A DNA stretch of 64,000 bases from Anthostomella pinea. Taxonomy: Eukaryota; Ascomycota; Sordariomycetes; Xylariales; Xylariaceae. The translations under genes were made by a program, and so were the position numbers. The first letter of the stretch is position 1. Each line of letters opens with the position of its first letter. Of the stretch, positions 22,141 through 33,046 are shown in pieces. The notes under the pieces are model-generated. The model had not been told where the DNA came from and ran no database searches. It saw only the letters and a program-made list of their open reading frames with translations. The stretch is from positions 4,216,001-4,280,000 of the forward strand of contig CAUWAG010000012.1 in NCBI GenBank assembly GCA_963556695.1, given 5' to 3'.

Positions 22141-23564
22141 ATGGCGGAAGACTCATCCACCAAAGGCGGCACGCCAGCGTTATACGGGGGCCTCTACGCC
22201 TATGGCGGTGACAGTGTCATCGCCTGCGTCGTCGTTTTTGCCGTGTTGTGCACGGTCTTCCTCGCTTTGCGCTTTATGTCGCACCGAATCGGCCGCAGGC
22301 CTATATCTCTTTCGGATTGGCTCATGATCCCATGTTGGTTCTTGATCATCGGTCTCTGTGCCAGTGTGGTTTGCAGTAGGTCTTCGGCGCGCCCCTCATT
22401 CCCAATGACTGTTCTCTAACTGAGGATCCTACAGGCGTCGGCTTGGGCGGCGTTGGTAGACATGCAGCCTATGTTGCTCAGTTCATGCCCAACGGAATGA
22501 CGAGATGGGCCGAGACGCTCCTCGCGACAGAGGTCATCTACGGGGTCGTCATCCCGTTGGAGAAGACTTCTATCCTGCTCCTATACCTGCGCCTCTTCCA
22601 CATCCACCGCTGGTTCCGCGTCACGACCTACGTGTTGATTGCCTACATCTGGATGTGGGCCAGCAGCGAAATCCTTGTTGCCATCTTCCAGTGCAGCCCA
22701 GTCGCGCTCCAATGGGACAAGTCGCTCAAAGGCGTCTGCATCGACCAGCTGCAGTACTACCGCTGGATCAGCGTCCCGAACGTGATCCACGACCTGGTCA
22801 TGTTGGCCGTGCCGATGCCCGTGGTCTGGAAGTTGCAGGTCTCCATTCGTCAGAAGGTCGCACTGATCTTTGTCTTCCTGGTCGGGTCCATGTAGGCTCC
22901 CACCCGTGCCCTCTTGCTTCGCAAGTTGCCGTGCTGACATGTATACAGTGGCTGCGTCGCGTCGTTCATCCGCCTGTCGATCTTCTTCAAGACAGATGCC
23001 TTCAGCGACCCTACGTGGGCGTCAATCCAGCTCATGTCCTGGACCCTCGCCGAGCCCGGAGTTATTTTTATATGCGCATGTATGCCTTCGCTCTGGCCAA
23101 TGCTGCCCGAGATACCCTGTCTCGGATCGGTCTTCAACCGCTCTGGTAACAGCACGAGCAGTCGCTCTAGGGTGCTAGAGTCGAAGCCTGGGGCGATCGC
23201 TGGCGCATGGGACGGTCAGCCCCGCGGCCTTGGTCCTCACAACGACAACTTCATCCCTCTCGACGACGTGGAGGATCGCGCCGGCACACATGGGGTAGTC
23301 AGCAGTCCAGGCAGACGACATGAGATGGTTGATCACAGCAGTGGCCGTGGAATAAGCGTAACGAAGGAGTTTTCTTGGGTGTCGGTGAATGGCCAGCCAT
23401 TTCCGCATGATTATGCCATGAGTGGGCAGCCACTGCCGCACATGGATGATTATGCCATGTGGAATGGACAGCCACTTCCGCATGGCTATGCCATGTATAG
23501 CCCGCCGCTTCCGCTTGAGTATGGCATGAATGGCCAGCCACATCCACACGATTATAGCACATAG
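22141..23564 (+). CDS. Fungal rhodopsin-domain integral membrane protein with repeat tail, three exons
   Basis: This is a predicted 435-residue protein, join(22141..22375,22435..22891,22949..23564), with introns of 59 and 57 bp in frame. It has the fungal 'rhodopsin domain' 7TM layout: a first helix VIACVVVFAVLCTVFLALRF, a second after LSDWLMI, and a conserved EKTSILLLYLRLF helix. Then come IYGVVIPL, an FQCSPV/W turn, and VPNVIHDLVMLAVPMPVVWKLQVSIRQK before GCVASFIRLSIFF. These families include Pth11-related receptors, but a ligand cannot be deduced. The C-terminal cytosolic tail is odd: about 60 residues of imperfect NGQPLPH-DYAM repeats (23388-23558). It lies between the NRPS-like and UbiA genes. 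It may be a cluster-linked receptor or simply a neighbour. Confidence 0.85.
23388..23558 (+). repeat. Coding tandem repeat, about 13 residues per unit
   Basis: Imperfect copies of an NGQP-[FL]-PH-x-YAM unit follow one another (about five units of 36-42 bp) in the tail of the rhodopsin-domain protein. The DNA repeats the ggccagcc/acttccgcatg core and also keeps its frame, so length change is likely among strains. Confidence 0.8.
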
Positions 23565-24960
23565 TCAATACACGTCCATCCAAAGCAAGGCAACGCCGCC
23601 ATGTCGGGTTCTACTGGCTATGTACCCCCGTGCAAAGTAGTTCTATCGTATTTCACTCTGCCTCTGTGGGGCCGCGAGCGAAGTGAAAGGATGCCAGAAA
23701 TAGATGAGCTGTGTATCAAGATAACCTGGAAGCACATGTGGGAGGCCTACCGCCTACTTTTGGGTATTCTGAAGAATTAGCTGCCACTCTACCGGCACCA
23801 CCTGGGGCCTTTGCGCAACACCTGGGGAACGGCCGGGGTATAAAGCACATAAGTTCCGATAGGCAAGATAGAGACCCAGTGGTACAGGCTTGGTGGGAAA
23901 GAAAAGGGAGAAAGGTGGATGTCAACTTCGGGAATATACAGAAGTAGGTGGGACTCCCCGGATGGAATCTAATTATAAGTTTTGAGCGTCAGACGGGCTA
24001 GATAATCACGAGTGGAAGGATTGGACTAGGCCGGGCATACAATCCTGCTGATGCGATAGAAAGACCATACATTTTTGCAAGTCAATCCATGGCCCCACCC
24101 ATCCACCCCGGCCGCGCCACCCCGAGCTGTCGTCTTGTTCTGGCTCGTGGCATTGACACCGCTTCTCTGACTGGCTAGAAATATGGATGGGATGCTGCTC
24201 AGGGTCACGTTGCATTAGCGGTATGCATTCCTTCTGCGGCTGTTTCTCACGTAGTAGGAAGGACAATGTGTAAGCGTGTGTTCCAGACCGCCCGGTGCTT
24301 TGGTAATGCAGAAAGTAAGAAAGGAATCTCTAGTGCTCAGACTGCCTATCCGTGCATCTGATTCAATACAATTGGCCAATTATGATATTGATGTTATGGA
24401 GTCTAAACTTGTCGTGGTACAACTACCCCTCCACCCACATCCGCTGACCAGGTTCAACTAGGTGGTGGACTCACCATGATAGGGTAATTAATGACCCCCC
24501 GGACTATTTTACTCCTTCGTCTTTGGATACGTCACCTACAACCTGACCCTTGACCTCAAATCGTGTACAGCGGGCCGCTTCTGAGAAGAGTCCTATCACG
24601 TACCAGTATATGAGGCCTCGTGCTCTCCCGTGCCGGAAAAGGCACATCGGACATATTCTTATTGAAACAGAAAGCGAAATAAATATGTATGTCGTCTCTA
24701 GAGATACTAGAGATACTAGAGATAGTATGACAGTGCCCTGTCAGTCGTCTGTAAGCGACCGACCCACTGGATATCCTTTCACTGTTCAGGGGTAGACCTG
24801 TAATTGCTAGCTGCATCAAAAGAAAAGAACCAAGCATGCCTTCATATGTACATAGGACTCCAGGTTTCCAATCCAACCTAACCGACGCCGGCACAGCGGC
24901 ACAGCGGCGCAGCAGAAATACTCCTCCCGGCACTCCGTATTCCGATGTGGCCCCCTCTGT
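23565..24960. other. Intergenic between rhodopsin-domain and UbiA genes
   Basis: About 1.4 kb at the 3' ends of two convergent genes. No gene was seen. A small tandem repeat of agagatact lies at 24700-24728. Confidence 0.4.
24700..24728. repeat. Tandem agagatact repeat, three units
   Basis: Three adjacent 9-10 bp units, the last one diverged. Confidence 0.7.
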
Positions 24961-26073
24961 CTAAGCGATCACCTTCATGGCGTATTCGGCAGTTAGACCC
25001 GCCATGAAGCCAGACCCAACGATCCAGAACTGGTCGCGGAACCAGTCGCCACAGCTCTCAGGGCGCTTCAGGTCAACGTCGTAGATGTAATAGGTCATGG
25101 TAGCCGCGACGCCGCCGACGGTTCCGATGAAGTAAAGGGTGCTGAAGCCAGCCCAGTGACCACATAGTGCAAGCAGGGCCACCTGGCCGACTGTCAAGAT
25201 GCTGGCTAGGAGCTTGGTGCTGTTCCTGAAGCGCAGCGCCATGCCCTTGACGCCGGCCTTCTCGTCGTCGGCGACGTCCTGGTGCGCGTAGATAGTGTCG
25301 TACGTGACAGTCCACAGGATGTTGGCCGCGAACAGCGCCAGCGTCGGGGCCGCGTTGGCGCTGCTGAAGGGGTCCATGTCCAGCGCCGCCACGCAGAAGA
25401 AAATAGCCCAGGCGAACGGGAAGCCCAGCACGACCTGGGGGTAGTAGGTGACGCGCTTCATGAGCGCGTAGACGAAGAAAAGTACCACGGCGACTGCCAT
25501 GTGGGGCGTGCAGGGAGCAGGGAGCAGGGCCAGGATCGGGTAGCCCACTGCTAGTTGCGCCAGGGTGAAGACGTGGGCCTGCGTGGTCGAGACCGCACCC
25601 CGCGCAACGGGGCGATGGCGACAGCGCTCGACGCGACGGTCAAAACCCTGGTCGACGTTGTCGTTCCAGGCACAGGCCGCACCGCGGAGGAGCACGTTGA
25701 AGGGGAGAAGGATGGCAGCGAGCCCCAGGAGGGTGAGTGGCGAAGGAGCCGTGGGGGCAATGCAAGCTGCATACATGATGCCGATCAGATAGGGAAAGTA
25801 AAATGCGTACAGGCCTCCCGGCCGGTCGATACGCATCAGCTGGCCGTAGGGGATCCATGAGGATGGAAGCAGAGACAGCACGCCCGTCGTGGGATCAGAG
25901 TACGACGGGAGATGGGGAAAGAAATCGATGTCCTTGTCGTGGACTAGCAAAGAGCCCAATTCCGACTTGGCCATGAGAGAAGGTGCTGCCTTTTCGGGCG
26001 TGGCAACTCCGGGGTCCGTGGTCCTTGGTGACTGAGTCGCCAGTAAAGAGGTAGATGTGGTCGTACGCGCCAT
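24961..26073 (-). CDS. UbiA-family aromatic prenyltransferase
   Basis: This single-exon 370-residue membrane protein belongs to the UbiA superfamily, which transfers a prenyl diphosphate to an aromatic acceptor. The first Asp-rich motif NDNVDQGFDRRVERCRHRP starts at 137 and the second, YDTIYAHQDVADDEKAG, at 258; these bind Mg2+ and diphosphate. PYGQLMRIDRPGGLYAFYFPYLIG precedes them, as in 4-hydroxybenzoate polyprenyltransferases, and about eight hydrophobic segments follow. The N-terminal 70 residues are Thr/Ser/Pro-rich rather than a clear mitochondrial presequence. Together with the nearby carboxylate reductase and P450, this argues for a specialised-metabolism enzyme rather than the ubiquinone pathway Coq2 (inference). 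It is divergent from the P450; a TATA-like tatatata at 26196-26203 lies upstream. Confidence 0.9.
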   Translation of the reverse strand: MARTTTSTSLLATQSPRTTDPGVATPEKAAPSLMAKSELGSLLVHDKDIDFFPHLPSYSDPTTGVLSLLPSSWIPYGQLMRIDRPGGLYAFYFPYLIGIMYAACIAPTAPSPLTLLGLAAILLPFNVLLRGAACAWNDNVDQGFDRRVERCRHRPVARGAVSTTQAHVFTLAQLAVGYPILALLPAPCTPHMAVAVVLFFVYALMKRVTYYPQVVLGFPFAWAIFFCVAALDMDPFSSANAAPTLALFAANILWTVTYDTIYAHQDVADDEKAGVKGMALRFRNSTKLLASILTVGQVALLALCGHWAGFSTLYFIGTVGGVAATMTYYIYDVDLKRPESCGDWFRDQFWIVGSGFMAGLTAEYAMKVIA

Positions 26074-27319
26074 GGCTTCTGTGAGATTCTATGAGAGGAA
26101 GAGACTATGCAAACGACGGTGTACGAAGAAGAGGAATGTCAAGTAGCTCGAGTCCCGGCTTTCAGCAAGTGAGTTGATGGGTGGTGAGACTTTCGTATAT
26201 ATACCGCAGAATCTAAACCAGAGAGAAGATGGACTAACTAAAGTTCGGCTCGGCTCCGACGAGGAGGTAGTTACATCGAGGGATCTCGCCATGGCTTCAC
26301 GGCCAGATAGCCAACAGCCAACGGCACTTTCGTTCCAACTTGGAACTTCCAAGCGCCGCATTGGGATCCCGGTCGACGGGATACAGTCAGAACTGTAAGT
26401 GTACGGCCCGACGACCAAGCTCCCCTGGCCAGACGTCCCACCGCTACTTCGAAAATGAAACCTCGGAAGAGACTGTGTCACTTTGGCTTACCCCCTGCTA
26501 AGGTCTGATGACACTTGCAGTCATACTCAACTGATAAAGGACGGTATCGTACGTTTAACTATCTATGAATGCGTAGCTAGCGCCCAGCAAGGCGTAGAGT
26601 AGGCAATACCGTTGTAACGTCTTGTCCACGTGGAGGGTCTGAAGGATCTGCCAGTCCCGGGGAGAAACAGTGCGATTGCGGGTCTATGCGAGTGAAAGTT
26701 CCTTGCTGAAGGACCTTGCAGTCTGGGCCGCTAGGAGTTGCGCGTTCGTGGTAAATTACCATGGATGCCTCATTACCATTGGTAACGGAGCATCTGGATC
26801 CTGGAGGATGTGATAGAGGATCTGCCGGGCCTGGAAGGAAAATGTGTGGTTTCGGGTCTATGAAGGTGGAGAAAAAGGACCTTGCAGACTTGCAAGTTGC
26901 AGTCTATTGATCTTCACTGCGACGTCGAGAGTGGGACATGCACAGCATATCACGATGTGATGCGTAGGTCCGAATCCACGGTGGTGGGATTTGCCGTTAT
27001 CTCCCCCCTGGTCAATTGCTTGCGGCCACGAACCGAGAAGAGGAGACGACACGAGAGCGCTCCGCGGCTGGCCTCACCCCCGAGTCGATGCGGCATACAG
27101 CACGTACCCCCTGATACCACATGTGATTCGTGACGATATATGAGGATGTGAGGTCGTATTGTGCGCCCCATCTCGATCTCCGTTCCAACGACGCACCGCA
27201 CACTGGCTCACCTTAGACATTGTCTCAGCCGCCAACCCCCCACCCTCGTTGCTGTGAAGGTCTTTTGCCTTGAGTCTCGGTTTCCAGAACTGGTTGTCAT
27301 AGGCCTCACCAGTGTCACG
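26074..27319. promoter_or_regulatory. Divergent promoter region, UbiA / P450
   Basis: A 1.25-kb region between divergent starts. TATATATA at 26196-26203 lies about 125 bp upstream of the UbiA start and is a plausible TATA box on the minus strand. An atatat at about 27136 is a weaker candidate for the P450. The shared position suggests joint control (inference). Confidence 0.5.
26196..26203 (-). promoter_or_regulatory. Candidate TATA box of the UbiA gene
   Basis: The 8-bp tatatata sequence lies about 125 bp upstream of the start codon on the correct strand. It is a position and sequence match only. Confidence 0.35.
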
Positions 27320-28923
27320 ATGACGTTTTCATTTGACCTTCCGTTCAGTCAGTCAATCGTTGGCTCAATACTGTGTCTTCTCCTTGTGGCTGCCTATGTT
27401 ACTATCCTCCCACCTCACAGCAGAGGCATCTTGCGCGGAAGACGATACGTCATGCCCCCTGGGCCCAAGGGCCGCCCGGTGGTCGGCAGCTTACCAGATT
27501 GGCTTCAAGCACGGCGTGAGGGAAACATGGTGCCATGGGTAAGTTAGCTAGAAACTGGTACAGCTTTGGAGGCTTCGCTAACATCAAGTTCCAGCTCGTC
27601 AAACAGGCGCAGCACGGCGAGATGACAACACTCAGCATGGGCACGAAGACATGGGTCCTCTTAAACAGCAGCCGTGTAGTCAATGAGATCATCGCCAAAC
27701 GGGCCGGCATCACGCACGAGAGGCCGTACTTCCCTATTGCATCAGGGCTCGTCAGCCAAGATAAGAGGGTCTTCCTACTGAAGACGGACGATTGGAGGGA
27801 AGGACGGCGCCTTCTTCACCGGCTGATGATGGGCGCCGGCGCGAAGAACCATGGCGATCTCGCAGAAGTCGCCAGTCTGGGCTTGCTCAAGGCCTACCTC
27901 GACGAACCCAAGGAATGGTACTCACACAACTATCGGTATCCCATAGCCATCATGAGCAAGATTGTCACCAACACGCCGGTGCAGAAGTCAACAGCCGAGC
28001 TCAGGGATCTGCAAAACGTCACCTCGAGCTTCTTGACCTCCATCAACAGCAGCTTCGTCGAGTTCTTCCCTCAGCTGACCATGCTCCCCAAGCCTCTCCA
28101 GTTCTGGCGGCGTCACTGGGAGGACATGGGCAAGTTCCACTACAGAGTCTTCAACCATTGGTGGGCGGGCATGAAGGGATCGGAAGATGGCAGCGCAGAA
28201 CCGTCGTATGTGCGCGACGTAGTCCTCAAAAGCTTCTCTGGCACCGAAGAGGAAGCCATGTACCTAAGCATCCTCGCCATCGTAGCCGGGGCCGACAACC
28301 CGCGGATGACGATGAATGCCTGGATGATGGCCAGCATTGCCTATCCCGGCGTCATGCAGAAGGCTCGCGAGGAGGTCGAGCGCGTCTGCGGCACCGGTGC
28401 TGGCCGTCTGCCGACCCTGGACGATCTCCCGAGCATGCCGTACATGTGCGCAGTGGTCAAGGAGGTGCTGAGGTGGCGGCCCACCGTGCCTCTCGTCCCC
28501 CAGCGTGTCCTCGTCGAGGATCTCGAGTTCGAAGGCTACACGTTCCCTGCAGGCACCGAGTTTCTCGTTAACTCGATACCCGTGTGTAGCAACGGCTATG
28601 ACAAGCCTAGTGAGTTCTGTCCGGAACGCTGGCTGGGGAGCAAGGAACATGGGGGCGGTGTCGATCAGGATTTGTGGCAGTTCGCCTTCAGCGGAGGCAG
28701 ACGCTCGTGTGTGGGCTATAAGCTGGCCCAGAAAGAGCTGTTCGTGGCGTTCTCGCGGTTGCTCTACTGTTTTGATTTCTCGGCGGGTGGTCCGTTTGAC
28801 GACCGGAAGCTGAATGCTTTTGAGCCCGGTGAGCCATTTCCCGTCAAGGTGGTCGTGAGGAGTCCAGCCCACGAGCGGTTGGTCCGCGAGGAATCTGCAA
28901 AGTGTGACCTCTGGGGGTTCTAG
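27320..28923 (+). CDS. Cytochrome P450, two exons
   Basis: This 515-residue ER-anchored haem monooxygenase is join(27320..27538,27595..28923); the 56-bp intron (gtaagt ... ccag) is in phase 0. Residues about 8-32 form the membrane anchor, followed by the Pro-rich hinge MPPGPKGRPVVGSLPDW. The I-helix region reads ILAIVAGADNPRMTMNAW (unusual: Asn/Pro where many P450s have a DTT-type motif). The K-helix ExxR is in KEVLRWRPTVPL (Glu363 and Arg366). The haem loop FSGGRRSCVG has Cys445 as iron ligand. The general form is that of fungal multi-family hydroxylases close to the CYP620-type (not assignable here). As a neighbour of the UbiA and NRPS-like genes, it may oxidise the prenylated aromatic; an enyne-forming role is possible by analogy but unproven. 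Confidence 0.92.
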
Positions 28924-31396
28924 GGGGTTCCAAGAATCGGACTCCAGAACGGGACAGACCAGAGAGGTCGTTTTCAAGTATCCGTTAGCTTGCGGTAGAG
29001 TAGCCACGTTTAATTAACTCCGTAATCAGTACATAAAATTGGGCTAGGTTTCCCCTTGTAATGTCCTACATCTTTGCATAGATAGATTGGTGTTGGCAAT
29101 ATGAGTTCTTTAGATGGCGACCTGGCATGACCGGGACTGGCTATGCTTAGGCAGTCTTTCAAGCACGAAGTGGCCTACTGTGACCGTTTATCCATGTTGC
29201 AATTGTTGCCCTCCTCGACTAGCTTGGCCAGTTGGCCGGGTAGGTCCATAATGGGCTGGATCACTTTGGTAGCTAACCAAAAGGGCGCCGTGTTTATGAA
29301 CCGGCGCGGGATCGCCCCGGGCTCTGTCGGTCGTAGATCCGAATACGGCAGGGGTTCTCCATAACCTACTTCATGAGCGGCAGTCGAGACATTGTTATGT
29401 CAAGGGAGTCCTGGTCATGTTGGCCATATAAGAGGTCAATGCCTTCTCTGGCGCTCATGTACAACTGTGTACATGTTTCAGCTTGAGTGTTGAACCATAT
29501 TTAGACGTCACATTCGCCCATTTAATCACGTCTACCTATAGCAACGGCGACTTATTTGGAAAACACGCAGGTTCGACGCGAGTACAACGCGTTGCCGGCT
29601 GATCGGCCTGTCGCCTAGTTACCGCTTTCGCACGAACTGATACACGAGTCAGTTGGCTAGAGGGCTTACGTGTAGCCTGGCTCGAGTGTATTGAAGAACA
29701 GAGGCCGATTGAAATCACCTAGAATGGGGTACAACAGCTCTCGGGACCGAGCATAGGCAGACAAATCAAATCCGCATGACGGAACGGAAGCGTGGTCCAT
29801 TAATGGATATTGTAATGGCTCAAACCTGCCAGGTCTCGGACCTTCAACCGACTTCCCCCTGAGGCCCCAACTCACCCTCCAACGTCGGGCAATAGTTCGC
29901 ATTAGTGCGAGCCCTATCACATCCGTGCACTACTAGACTCGCCGCTGTCTTATAGACTACTGTAGTCCCGTAGGTAACCTAGGGCCTACTGTAGTCAACT
30001 CACGGGAGGTGTTAAAAATTCCCAACTCTGGATGAACACGACGCTTGGCTCCACGCCGGGTTTCTTGACCCGATTGGCTCACTCTTTGTGCCCGTCGATG
30101 CCTCTGGTGACGTTCGGAACGTGGCTATACCGTGGTAAGTATTCCATCTTTTCTCCAGTGTCAGACGGCCGCGTAATCTTTCCCTCTGTCCTTGACGTTA
30201 CCACCAGCGACGATAGCATCGAGTTCCGACTACTGCGCCTTGCTAGCTGCAACAATTGCTCGAATAGGAATCGTCACACCCGTAGCGTCACATTAATTCC
30301 GACCAACGATTAAGCTCTCTACAGTCCAGTTATCTCAAGAAAGCCGGAACGAATCGCCAAGATCTTGGCCTCTCCCGGCATCAAGCCCACCCGACTTGTC
30401 TTTACGTGCGATGCGGATCGACACAGCTTCCCTGGAACAGCTCGTGAATATCAAGCAACGGCCAACTTACGATCTGCGGCTCGTCCAAAGGCACAGTCGT
30501 ATCCGAGCAACAAGCAAACGGCAGTTTCATATTGATCTGTAGCTAGGACAGTTCTGTTCATTATATCCGATGGCCAACAACTTAACTAGGTAGTGAGAAT
30601 TAACTCTCAGCAAGACCCGTACTATCACTTAGGTCCTATACCCCTGAATAGGGGGATTTCTCAGCTAAGAGCCAATCCAATTGAATCCCCCAAGGACAAG
30701 GGCGTGACGGCATTCATTCCATTATGGCATGGATATCCGATCAGCAAGGTCCGCACGTGTCAGCCCTACTAGCACTGCGACTACCGATTGAGTTCATCCA
30801 ATCTTGAGACGCCGTCGCGTGCTATGCACGATTTACAGTGGCTAGAGCGCCCTAGAAACCCCCGGCCAAGAGAAAGGGCTTACCGTTCAAGGCGTGGTGC
30901 CGCGGCCGATCACGACTGATCCCTCCTATCGATTAAACCCCGAAGCACGGGTCCCTGGCCTTGAAGCATATCGAACCAATGACTAGAGCTGCCACCTAGT
31001 ACCACCGGCCTCTGCGCCGTGTCTCCAGATAGATTATCCACCGGCATTCTGTACCCTCGATAGCCGCGAGTAGAAGACGACTAGAAGGGGATGTAGCGTG
31101 GTCGGACTCGTGGGCAAACAGACCATTCAATGGACGAGATCGCAAGTCTTGGCCACGCGTGAATGCAGTGCGGATATTTCGGCTTTGTGAATACACCCCC
31201 TGAGTAAATCCATCCCCTACCAACCATGGACCAGATTATCATCGGCTCATAATAATGGGCGCCTTCCCCAGCCGTGATTCAGGTGACAGACAACCCCAAC
31301 TCCACCGGTGACAACTCCAACTTCCCCCACCTGCCTGCCCGCCTTGTACCCCTGGAATACAATCTGGTTTGAGCCGCACCGCTCTTTCACGCAGTC
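28924..31396. other. Gene-free region in the putative cluster
   Basis: Nearly 2.5 kb with only short open frames on both strands and no recognisable domain. actgtagtc recurs near 29955-29999, which may be decayed repeat material. No polyketide synthase, transporter or regulator fragment was recognised. Confidence 0.45.
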
Positions 31397-32851
31397 ATGT
31401 CGTCGGCCCTCGTTGCAGAATCATGGACATGGTACTCCCTAACCTGGACTGTGGTCCTCGCCCGGATGTAGGTTCTCGTCGCGTAAACGCAGTCGCTTTC
31501 ATGTTCCCTCGCTAACATGGCCGTGTCTGTAGGACATCGCGGCGAGCTCTGTTCGGCTCGTTCAAGAAGCTCCAGATCGACGATGCCCTCATGTTTGGCG
31601 CGATGGTACGTCGAACCAAAACATATTCCACAGTATCACCCGCCGCCAGCCGTTCTAATTTACCTGATAGGCGACTGACACGGTCCTGATGGTCGCGATC
31701 AATATTATCTCCCACACCAGCAGCAATCTGATAGATCCGAACGATCATGCAGCGCTCACAAAGGAGAACATCGCTGAAAGGGCGTTTGGTTCGAAGATGG
31801 TTGTGGTCGCTGAGCAGATGCAAATTCTGACAATATGGCTCGTCAAGGCGTGCCTGCTGCTCATGTATGCTCGCTTAACGTCAGTATCGCCCACAGCCCC
31901 ATTCCGATATCGAATACTGTGACTTACATTGCCTCAGTATGAGTTTGAAGCAGAATATATCGGTGAAGATCGTCGCCGTCTACGTCACCTTAGGCTTTGT
32001 TGTGATGGAGATCCTGTACCTCGGTGTATGGTGCAGGCCATTCAGCCAGTACTGGGCGGTTCCTCCAGATAATGGTCGGTCAATTCGAACCGCCCGCAGA
32101 TCCTTTCTTCGCTAACAAGTCGTGTACAGTCCAATGTTCGGCTGCGACGAACCACCTTATCACCAACGCGGTGTTGAACATCTCTTCGGATTTCATGATT
32201 ATTCTCATCCCGATGCCGGTGTTTCTACAGTCGCAACTGCCCGGGAAACGAAAGGCGATTCTGTGCTGTGTTTTCGCCCTAGGACTATTTACGGTACGTT
32301 GGATCATACCGAACCTGCTCGCTAGGACGGCGTTCGAGTGCATACCTCTCTTTCCATTTTGCGCTCTCGTTCAATATGGTGCTATCATAGTTAGTTAACT
32401 CCCACGGACACTGCTAATACTCATGATCTTCCAGATACTCTCTGCGATCCTAAACAAGTTCTACAGTTTCCACGAGCCCTTCGGCACTGCCTGGACTTTC
32501 TGGTACATCCGCGAATCTTCAACTGCTCTTATCACGGCGAACCTACCATTTACGTGGACGCTGCTGCAACGGGTGTTCAACCTGAAGTCTTTCAACGGGA
32601 AGTCTTCGAACCAACGGACCGGCGACCCGCCCTCCGGCTTCAGATCAGGCTACGGCAACCACAACACCACCGTTGGGAGAGGCGAAGATATGGAATTCTC
32701 GAGGACAGATAGCCAGGAGCATATCAACCGGACGTTTGAACGTGACGTGCCGCTGAAGATATATAAGCAACAGGAGGTGCACGTCACAAGGACCGACGGA
32801 GATCAGGAATCGAGTCGCTCCAGTGCCACGAGTATTGAAACCAAGCAATAG
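31397..32851 (+). CDS. Second fungal rhodopsin-domain membrane protein, six exons
   Basis: This is a predicted 356-residue 7TM protein, join(31397..31467,31533..31605,31671..31879,31938..32074,32130..32293,32435..32851). All six exons join in phase with standard gt/ag borders. Landmarks are LQIDDALMFGAM, MQILTIWLVKACLLLMYARLT, VTLGFVVMEILYLGVWCRPFSQYWAVP, NHLITNAVLNISSDFMIILIPMPVFLQSQLPGKRKAILCCVFALGLF, and TAWTFWYIRESSTALITANLPFTWTLLQRVF. This is the usual order of the fungal rhodopsin-domain (Pth11-related) family. The last intron is longer (141 bp) and could hide a small exon. The hydrophilic C-terminus of about 85 residues is Ser/Thr/Asn-rich. Ligand and pathway are unknown. Confidence 0.85.
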
Positions 32852-33046
32852 TCACATATTCCATTCCTGCAGGGGCGTTCGGGTGGATACTCCTCACATG
32901 CCTTCATGGCTCTTCATGTTCTCCTTTATAGTTCGCCTTGATATATCTATCTACATGCATTTACCCCGTGCCCCGCCTACTGACTCCGAAGCAACTGAGC
33001 CTCGCGAGTGTCCTCAGTCCTTCCACGTCACCGCCTTAGTCATGTA

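Noticed and set aside
28924..31396. A hidden polyketide synthase fragment to complete the cluster
   Set aside because: No ketosynthase (DTACSS), acyltransferase or carrier motif was found on either strand.
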